From: Liolophura sinensis
Taxonomy: Eukaryota > Mollusca > Polyplacophora > Chitonida > Chitonidae
DNA length: 60,000 nt
Direction of reading: 5' to 3'
NCBI RefSeq assembly: GCF_032854445.1
Contig: NC_088307.1
Span: 22,818,001-22,878,000, forward strand
Below, piece by piece: positions 1 through 9,700 of the stretch. How positions within the stretch are numbered: position 1 is the first letter of the stretch; every line of letters starts with the position of its first letter. Position numbers and translations under genes: made by a program. The notes under the pieces were generated by a model, which made no database searches, was not told the origin of the DNA, and saw only the letters and a list, made by a program, of their open reading frames with translations.

Positions 1-261
1 GGTTAAAGAAATTGCGGCTTGGTTAGATAGCTTTGTTGGGTATTTGGCCAACAGCATGGTTTTCTAAATGGCCTATCCAGTTTGCCAAATCCCTTAAACC
101 AAATATTTGTAAGGATGATATTTAAGAGAACACTTCAAAAGCGTAAAGCAAAAACGGAATACCGGTTTTGTTCATGAATATGTTCTGAACTTACTAAAGC
201 AACTTGCAAGAAGAATATCCAAGGTTCGTGATAAAGACAACATTGTGAAAGGCACTTCCTT

Positions 262-547
262 GTGTTAAGCCATTATCATTCATTCCTTGTATTACCCCGT
301 TATCATTCCTTGTATTACCCCGTTATCATTCCTTGTATTACCCCGTTATCATTCCTTGTATTACCCCGTTATCATTCATTCCTTGTATTACCCCCTTATC
401 ATTCATTCCTTGTATTACCCTGTTATCATTCCTTGTATAACCCCGTTATCATTCCTTGTATTATCCCGTTATCATTCATTCCTTCCTTGTATTACCCCGC
501 TCTCATTCCTTGTATTACCCTTTTATCATTCATTCCTTGTATTACAG
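262..547 (+). repeat. Tandem array of about 23-27-bp units touching a FUBP acceptor
   Basis: About eleven units built on attccttgtattaccccgtt, with variable atcattcatt spacers. The last partial unit (ccttgtattac) runs directly into the acceptor tattacag, so the array supplies the polypyrimidine tract of the exon at 548. Confidence 0.9.
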
Positions 548-716
548 GGCTGCAAAGAATGCGATACAGAAAATAATCGACAAAGGGAAAAGTGCTTCAG
601 TGTCTCTGGATAGGTCGTCAATACCAGATGGACAGAAAGTGGCAGAAATCCTGGTTCCAGGGAACAAAGTAGGCCTGGTCATCGGCAAGGGAGGAGAGAC
701 CATTAAACAGCTACAG
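548..716 (+). CDS. FUBP: FUBP exon: end of KH1, start of KH2
   Basis: Acceptor tattacag at 540-547 and donor cag/gtcagt at 717. The exon enters with one base finishing a codon. It encodes the last helix of KH1 ([13 protein letters not shown]), a linker, and the KH2 core with [16 protein letters not shown] tandem array abuts its acceptor. Confidence 0.92.
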
Positions 717-3700
717 GTCAGTCTGAATTCGTGTGACCCCTGAAAACTCCTTGTGCAGTAATGGTAGAGATGATTTTGAAGTTGCATTTACTGGAGTTCA
801 AGGAGATTCAGTGTTTTGCTAAGGGTAAAAAAGAAATTTAACTATTTTGTGCAAATTGTACGTGGATTGACTGCTGTGTGCATTTCTTGTTACTCACAAA
901 GTTGATTTTAAATAGCAATATTGAATTTAAAATCCATTGTTTATACTTCACTAGTATATAAATGCAAACAAAGATTGTTTGGAAATGTTTTCCAGTGACT
1001 TTGAAAAGTGTTAAAATGTGATTCCAGACAAATTTCTGCTTGGTTCTTGGTAATTTTTATTGAAATTGTTATTCTCAGAAAAGTGTCTCAAGCATTAATG
1101 CTTTGTTTTCTCTTTTTTTTCCTTTGTATCCAGGAGCGTGCATGCGTTAAGATGGTCATGATTCAGGACAGCAACATCCCCTCGATGCATGACAAACCTC
1201 TGCGAATCACTGGTGACCCACAGATGGTCGACGTAAGCAGACTTTTTACGGAGGCAGAAGCTCTTTTTTTTTTGTATCACACTAGTCATACTGTATCACA
1301 CTAGTCATACTGTATATTTGCTACATTATGCAGTGCGTGTAAGTTTGCTGTAAATGCCTTGCGCAACCCTGAAGAAATTGTTCACAGTTGTAAAATAGTT
1401 CTTCTTGCAATTTGTTCCCCTCTTGTTCTCTCAGATACTCGGCTTTAGTCTACATGTGCACTAAAATACCCCCCCCCCCCCCCTTCCTTGATCAAATACA
1501 AATATCATAAACTTTGTTTTCCAGCACGCCAGAGAAATGGTGATGGGCTTGATCAATTCTGACCAGACATCTGGAGGTGGTGGTGGTGGTGGGGTAAGTG
1601 ATTGTCAATACTTGATTGTGATCTCTCGGGCCATTTTGTGTGAAGGCCTGCCGGCGACCTGTAGATGGTTACGGGTTTCCACCAGGCTGTGCTAGGTTTC
1701 ATCCCACCATAATGCTGGCCACCGTCTTACAAGCAAAGTATTGCTTGAGTAAGACGTAAAACACCAGTCAAATAAATAATTGATTGTGATCGTTTCAATT
1801 ATGTCCCTTGTCAACATTTGCTACCTGAAAATGGTCATTGCCTGGTCTGCCCTAAATGTATTCCATAAGTATTTCGATACCTTTAGTGGCCAGATGGTAA
1901 GTGTCCACCTAAGGTCAAACATGGGTCGGGTCATGCATAAGGTAAATGGCCTAAAGTTTTGCACACAAGTTACTGTCGTTTATTTTTATGCAATCTGAGT
2001 TGGCAGCAAGATGACACAAGAGTGTGATTAGCCCCCTGCCTGTTTCATTATCGTGCATGGCACTTAGCATCTCTGGTAGCTAATCCTCGCCACGTTGGAT
2101 CAAATTACTGACAGTCAAAATGTGTAGGCCTACCTGTACATCTCTGAATATACCTGTAAATGAAATTGTATCAAGTATCAAGACAGGTGATGTCTATTAC
2201 AAATCTTTAAATTCTAATCACTGTGTCTCAAAGCATGACCACGCCAAACAGAATGCACATTGTAGACTGCAGGCGAACTGATTATTCGGGTTAAGCCTAC
2301 GTGGAAGGGTCATCTCACACCGTTATCTGGTGAACGAATTATGCAATGGATATGTGTACAAATGTATTTCTGCTAAAATAATGTCGTCAGCCTCCCGTGT
2401 CCATGTAATTCCAATTCAATATGTTAGCAAACATGCACCTTTTGCTTCGTTACAATTGGAACTGTCCTATTGCAGAAGAATTACCTTTCCCATGGTTTTA
2501 AATCGGGAAAACTACGACGATACACTACAACCCATTTTTCTTTAGCATTGAGTTAAAATTCGGCATACTGGGCATAATGTTGACATATTAGAAGTTTGCT
2601 CAACACTGACTGGCTATATATCAAAATGAAGTGTTTGTTTTATGATTACCAGTAATTAAATATGCTCAGGTGTCGCTAGCAACAAGTAAGATCTTTGTTT
2701 TTTTTTTTTTTTTGCCTTTTTTCGGCAAAAATCACGCCATCAGCAAGTATAAAACACATGGAGATTTCGAGCCCTGTAATTGTAAGTTGTCGCTTTAAAC
2801 GCGATGGGCGATCATCTGCTGGTAACTGGCAAGTAAGGATTAGTCGGGTGCTAAGTTCTATTATAGCTTTGTGCATGAAGAACTCTGCGTGCACATTAAC
2901 GGATATTTAACATGCTACTCCACATGTGCAAAGGTACTGGGTGGTCACGCTCATCGATCTCCAGAGAGTTTTCTCCCAAATTCCTTCTTATCGTAAGATG
3001 ATCATAAACAATCAAGGTGCACCTTTAGTGAAGTAAACCTTTATTTACTAAATTCATTATGATGAAAGCTGAGGATAACAGCAGCATGGATTGACTGCTC
3101 AGTGAAGTGAGCTTGTTACATTCGGGAACTGTCCATATAATCCCCTTAGCACCACTGATGTTCTCCTGCAGCACCCCGTCAGTAAAAACACAATCAGCTC
3201 AGTGAATCCTGGGATACACTTTCCGAGTCCTAGGTCGAAGCTTTAGGTCATTTATCATACATATGTTAACTATTTCCTCTCGTGATCATTAACAAGCATG
3301 GCAATACCATGGTGCACTGCAAAAAAACCTATTTTTGACTAAGTGACTACCTTCCTGCCTGGCTCTCAACAGGGCTTTGGTGGTATGTTTCAGTCCAATG
3401 ACTACGGTATGAATGACCGGGGCCCACGAGGAGGGGGATTCGAGGTAAGAGTTCTGATCAGTTTGATCTTCACTTGAGAACAAATTTTACACTGCTACTG
3501 TTGTGTGTGTGTGTGCGATCTTCATGGAACAGTATGTTTACAGAAAATAAAATAGCTTCATGCTGGATTTCCCTATGCACTCTTAGACTCGCTGTTTAAA
3601 CTAAATCTTACTGTATACAAACGGATGAGAAATCTGTAGTTGAAGTATTTTGAACACTCTCATTTAAAAGGAACAACCATTGAAGATCTTCCTTGTCGCA

Positions 3701-6700
3701 AACAACAGCTTTTGATAGTTTGGCTGCTATCTGTGACCACTTGCGTTTTAGGTATGATAAATAAAAGGCAAATAATAATGTAATGTCGTTTCAGATGACT
3801 GTTCCTCGTCACTTGGTGGGTGTCGTTATCGGAAAGGGAGGCGATATGATAAAGAAGATCCAGGCGGAAACCAATGCCAAAGTACAGTTTAAACCCGGTA
3901 AGATGAGTATTAACATTGCTGATATCAGGCATCGTCATCATTGAAAACTTGTATCCAACACTGCACTTATTAGAGCCTTGGCTACCTGTCCATGCAGCCT
4001 GGGTGTCGACTAGTGCGACAGAAAACTGTAGGGCATCGCTGACTCCATCAGGGTTTGTTACCCAGTGAATGAGGTTTGATAGTAATCCCTATAACAACAC
4101 CAACATAGATGAGAATGTGGAATGTAGATAAAAATGGCAGCTTCCATTCTTTTTTAAAATTGATTAATATCTGCTAATTGTTACTTATGGACTTATCGCT
4201 AACTAGGTCTGATGAAATGTCTACATTCAGTCTATCTGCTCGGTCGTTCTGTATGTGGACAAGTCATTTGAATTATGCTAAGGTTTAATGGAAGGTTATC
4301 AGACATGCAGATAAGTGTTTCTACAGTTCTAGTCTGTGATGATTTGGTACGAGAAGTGATAATGAATTACTAGGTTTGATATTGTTCAGTAAAAATACTT
4401 TTGACTTTGCATTTTCATAGACATTGATTTTCCCATATAAGGAAAAGTTGTTCTGTAATTATTTTGCGATGTATTTCAGATGATGGACAGTCGTCTGAAC
4501 GAATTTGCTCAATAATGGGGTCGCCGGATAAGATACAGCTAGCTGCAGATATGATACAGGAACTTGTGAACAGTGCTAATGTGAGTAATCTCCCTTTACT
4601 GTGCACAGATGGTGGATGTAAAATTTACTCTGTCAAAATCCTGTTTCATGGACTGTTTTTGCTTCAGTGTTTAAGTAGTTTATAAGTGTGAAATTGAGAC
4701 TCCTTGTGATCAAGGCCCAAAATTGAAGAAGTATCTTCTGTGGATGTTGCTGTTTATTGCATCAGTTGGTTGCATAAATGTTGCATGGTCCGTGAAACCT
4801 GCGGTTGGAATTTTAGATCTGAACTAGGCAGTTCTTGGCCTATGTAAGACACAGTTTGTCTGCTAGGAATAAATCATTGGTGGTTAAATTGTGGCCAACA
4901 CTGAAATTTGATGATTTCAGTTCTGAAAATGCCCTTATTTCAATCCCTTTCAACTGACCATCTTAAATGCTTTTGGTCTAAACCTCAATTTTTTTTTGCT
5001 CCAGGATTTCCAGTTTCAGGGTGGCCCTGGTATGGGTCGGGGAATGGGGCGTGGTAGAGGGCGTGGCCGCGGAGGACCGTTCATGGGAGGTCCAGGTGGC
5101 CCATCAGGCCCAGGGCGAGGCATGGGCCGCGGTGGCCCCTTTGGCGGTGGCCCAAACTTCCCAGAGGAGACAAACTATCCTGTTCCTGCTGACAAGTGCG
5201 GGTTGGTTATAGGAAAAGGTAAGAGATCTGCTTGGACTCAAAGCTGATTTTGATCCTAGAATGTAACAGGTGTTCTTTGGTGAATGATTGGTTCGTGAAA
5301 GTGAATTAACTTTGTGATATTGTTAAATCCTGAACTAAGCTATGAACTAAACATAGTGCAGGACTCGGCTGTGTATGGCTGCACCATTAACATAGAATTA
5401 GATATGTGAATAAAAAATTAGGCAGTTAAGACAGAAAATCTTGGCATTAATTCTGTTATGTTGCTTTTTAGGTGGAGAAACGATCAAAGAAATCAACCGA
5501 TTATCTGGAGGCCATGTTGAACTTCAGCGGGCCCCTCCCCCCAATCCAAATCAAAAAATATTCACTGTGCGTGGATCACCACAACAAATCCAGCATGCAA
5601 TTCAGCTCATCTGCGAGAAGGCGGGACTTTCACCCAATGATGTAAGTGTACAGCTTTTCATTGCGCAATAGGCCTCTTCTGAATTACCGATCTTGTAATG
5701 TGAGTTTAGTTTTTTACCGATCTTGTAATGTGAGATTAGTTTTTGAGGAGTGAACCAACGTGGCAACTCGCCTAGGTCTGTGTAGTACGTAGGTTGTCAT
5801 GACATCATGCCATTGACCCAGCCGTGCGTAGAAAGGTCTGTCAGTAACCTGCAGATGGTTGTGTGTTTCCCCTAGACTCGGCCCGGTTTGCACCCACCAT
5901 AATGCTGGCCGCCTTCGTATCAGCAAAATATTTTTGAGTTTGCCGTAAAACTCCAATAAATAAATAAATGAGCCATTGAGATTTGCAGATCTTAAATGAA
6001 GCGTGTGTTTTTCACCTAAAATAAAATATACATATTGGTTCGCCAAAGCATTGTACATGTTGTGACAATACAGTACGTGTATATTAAGGCATTTTAAATT
6101 TTCTTCCAGTTGGCTTATAAAATTGTAAAATTTATCTTTGGCTGGACAAAATTAAAATCTGTCGTTCATGTCCTGTGGTTTGATACATGATTCTGACCAG
6201 AGTGTTTCTTCCTTGTTTCAGCCTGCAGGTCCTGGAGGACCACCAGGAGGGCCCGGGGGACCAGGGCCACAGGGCCCAGGCGGTGGTGGTTACGATCAGT
6301 ACGGGCAACCGTAAGTTTGTTTTAATGGTGCTCTGAACTAACAAAATGAAGGTTTCACCAGCAAAATGCAAATGCGCTGTTCACTTTGGAATCTAAAATT
6401 GTCTTGTACATTGCAAATAGTAATTCTTTTGCCTGTAATTGTTTATGGCCCATTTTTGGTGAATGTTTACAAATAATACCCACAGTAAAAGTCCGAATAG
6501 AAGTCCCCAGTTAAGTATTTTTGGCTAAATTGTGAAAAATGCATCACAGGATAAAAAAAAAAAAAACACTGCAAACTCGTTTGTCTGAATAGTAAAGACT
6601 AATGTACTCGGCCTCTTGAGCAGAATTTATGCTGACCTAATTTCACACTACCTCCCTATGTTATCTCCCCTCCCTGCAGACAACAGCCACCATCTCCCCA

Positions 6701-9700
6701 AAGCTACGGCGGTCAGGGAGGCTGGCAGCAGAATCAGTACCAGCCCTATCAGCAGTATCAGGGACAGCAGGGTGGACCGAGTGACCCAAGTAAGTGCACT
6801 GTTCAAACCAGTATAAGAATCGACGTTACTGCTCAGAGGAAAAGGCTCATCGAGTAGAGCAAAAGGAAAACACTATGGATTCAGTATTTAAAATCCCCCA
6901 ATAAAAATTCAACTGGCATTGTAAGCAGTGGGACTGATGAATCTTTAGGCTGTTTTGGTCAGTTTACGAAGTGGACATTAGTCTGTGTTTGTGAGAGTGC
7001 TAAATATATTCAAAAGTTTTGGGTGGAGTTTTTCTTAACTAGAGATAATCTTGTGTTTGAAAGCTAAACTTGTAAATTCGAGGCTTTCTTTGACAAAACC
7101 CTTACCTAAATATACAAACATATTTGCAAAGCCTACATTATACAGCATCATTTTCCAATCTTGATCTGCCTCCCCCTCGTCAGGTAAACAAGTGGCTGAG
7201 AACGCTGCTTTCTTTGACAAAACCCTTACCTAAATATACAAACATATTTGCAAAGCCTACATTTTACAGCATCATTTTCCAATCTTGATCTGCCTCCCCC
7301 TCGTCAGGTAAACAAGTGGCTGAGAACGCTGCAGCCTGGGCAGCCTACTACTCGCAGTACTACAACCAGTACGGTCAGCAGTATGGGCAGTACGGCCAGA
7401 ACCAGCAGCAACAAGCTCCCCAGCAACCACAACAACAGCCACAGCAGGCCCAGCAAGCTCCCCAGCAACAGCAGCAGCAGCAACATTCATACCCCAGTCC
7501 AGGTACATCACTCGTAAAAGAGCTACTTTTGTGTCAAGACTTTGAGTCCTAATAGTAAGCTTAAATGTTAAGGATCAAGATTGGCTTTTTAAATTTTTTG
7601 AAAATTGTTAACTTTTTAAGTTGTTAAATTCTAGTAAAGCTGCCGCTGCTGGTTTCTTCGGAGAATACGGAAACAAAAGTTTCAAATTTTGCCTCTGTAA
7701 GGCATCTCTGAAGCAGCACTAGATAAAAGAGCGGTGGAAATCCGTCCTGCCACAAGGAGGCACACTACATGCAGTCCATATCTTCATATGACTGAAAAAT
7801 CGCTAAGTACAATGTTAAACCCCAAGCACTCACTCACTCACTCACTCTAATTTTGCTTTGTGACATCATGCAAGAACATTTGATGTCACCCATCGCTGAT
7901 GTATAGCTACAAACAGTGTCATACTTTCATTATCTGCCTCACTACACGTCATGTGTATTATCACATTACATCAGGAAATTTCTACGGAGACAGCTAAGGA
8001 TTTTGATCACTTATCACTTGTGGTGGTTAGTGTTTTTTTTCATCGTAAATTTTTTGTAACAGTGATGCTAGCAATATTCCGTAGGGTATCCTTCAGATTT
8101 TAATATTACTGGCTGGTTTCTCTTTTGACTGAAATATCACTTGAAGTAACACCTGTGGTTGTGCTCTAGACAACAGGGTGTTGATATTTGACATTGGAAT
8201 AACGGACACATTTAAGATATTATTTAAGAGGCGGTCAATATTTACCTTTTAGGGCCTCAAATCCGTTTTAATACTCAAGCCCAACCCCATATGTAAAGTG
8301 CTGCATTAGTAAACTGTGATTCATCTGTGATAAATTCACCAGTATGGTATATACCTTAGGCTTCTGAAAGATCTGTATCGCATGTGGAAAATGACTTGTT
8401 AGTGAAGTGACTTGTTAGTGAAGTGACTTGCCTTGAGCACTCCAGCTGTGACCCTGGCTGTTAGCATGCACGTGAGATGTTGACTCTCATTGTCAATAAT
8501 GACCTACTGCTTGAGCACGGACGTAATACATCCCAGTGGGAAACAGTCTGGAGTTACGGCCCATGACCAAGATGGCCATAGCACCATCTGGTACAGGCCT
8601 CGGACCCCCATTAATTTTCCATAAGCGACAATGTTAACGTCTAGCGCTGTAGCTCAGTCCCAAACATTCCATGGCCAATAAGCTTTGGTGCATACCTGGC
8701 CCAGCCTGTGAGAAAGAAGCCATAAAAATCTTGACATAGGTTGCCCGTCAAAATCTGGACCTTTCCATGCCGGCAGCTGGGAGGCGTGCCTAGCTATGCC
8801 AAGGGGACGTCACTCGCAGCCTCATCACTACCATTTAGAGAAATATACATTTTTAAGAAGACTTTTCTACTCAGAGCAGCTTTAAATATCAAAGTTACAA
8901 GCCAAAAGTGTCAAAGCATACATCAAAATATAGGCAATTTATCTGACAATTAAATGTCAAAATATAAGACATTTTCTTCAGCAACTATGTGAAAAAAAAT
9001 TGACTGACAGTGTGGTAGGGGGTATCAAAGCGGATTGTCACAATTTCGGAACAATCATTTGTGACCAAAATCAAAGCAAGAATAATGCCTCAAGGTGATG
9101 AAGACCTACTCACAGGCACTTTTTCAGTGGACAGGACTTAAGAAAAGACTAGTATCCCAGTTCCCCACTGAATAGCATGATGAAACCCTTTAAAAGACCA
9201 CCCAGCCAGGCACCCCCCCCCCTCCCCCCTCCTCCCCCATGACTGCTGATTGGCTGACCAGCTCACCATGCAAAAACCTCCCTGCACCATTGCTGTTGTC
9301 TCACAGCAGGTTATTTCTCTGCACAGTCACATCAAAGGGTGTCACATTGGCATCTACAACATATAAACAGAGAGGAAAAATATGAATTTAACATTTCCAA
9401 TCAGGCACCCACCAAGTACACCTATATTGGTCAGTCTGATAGTTAACAAGGCAAACAATCTACCCCAAAACACCATGAAGGGAGACAGAAAGAGGAAACA
9501 GTCTAGATTTCAAGCTGGAAAGGCCCAGGATCACTCAAATAACCTGTCAGCAGTTACAGACATGCTGAATCCTCTGCCTGGGTGTTCCTTGATGGACACA
9601 AACTTCCAGCCCAATCAGGAGGCTGTAAGAACACACCAGCCTGACACAAAGAGAATACAGCGGCCAAGACGGTGCAAGGTAGATTCCACGGCTGGATCAG

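Noticed and set aside
262-613. Overlapping frames rich in Leu, Tyr, Pro and His at the window start
   Set aside because: Translations of the intronic minisatellite read into the FUBP exon; only the part from 548 is coding.
7272-7511. Antisense Leu- or Val/Ala-rich frames that look like membrane segments
   Set aside because: Shadows of the CAG/CAA-rich FUBP Gln-repeat exon on the other strand.
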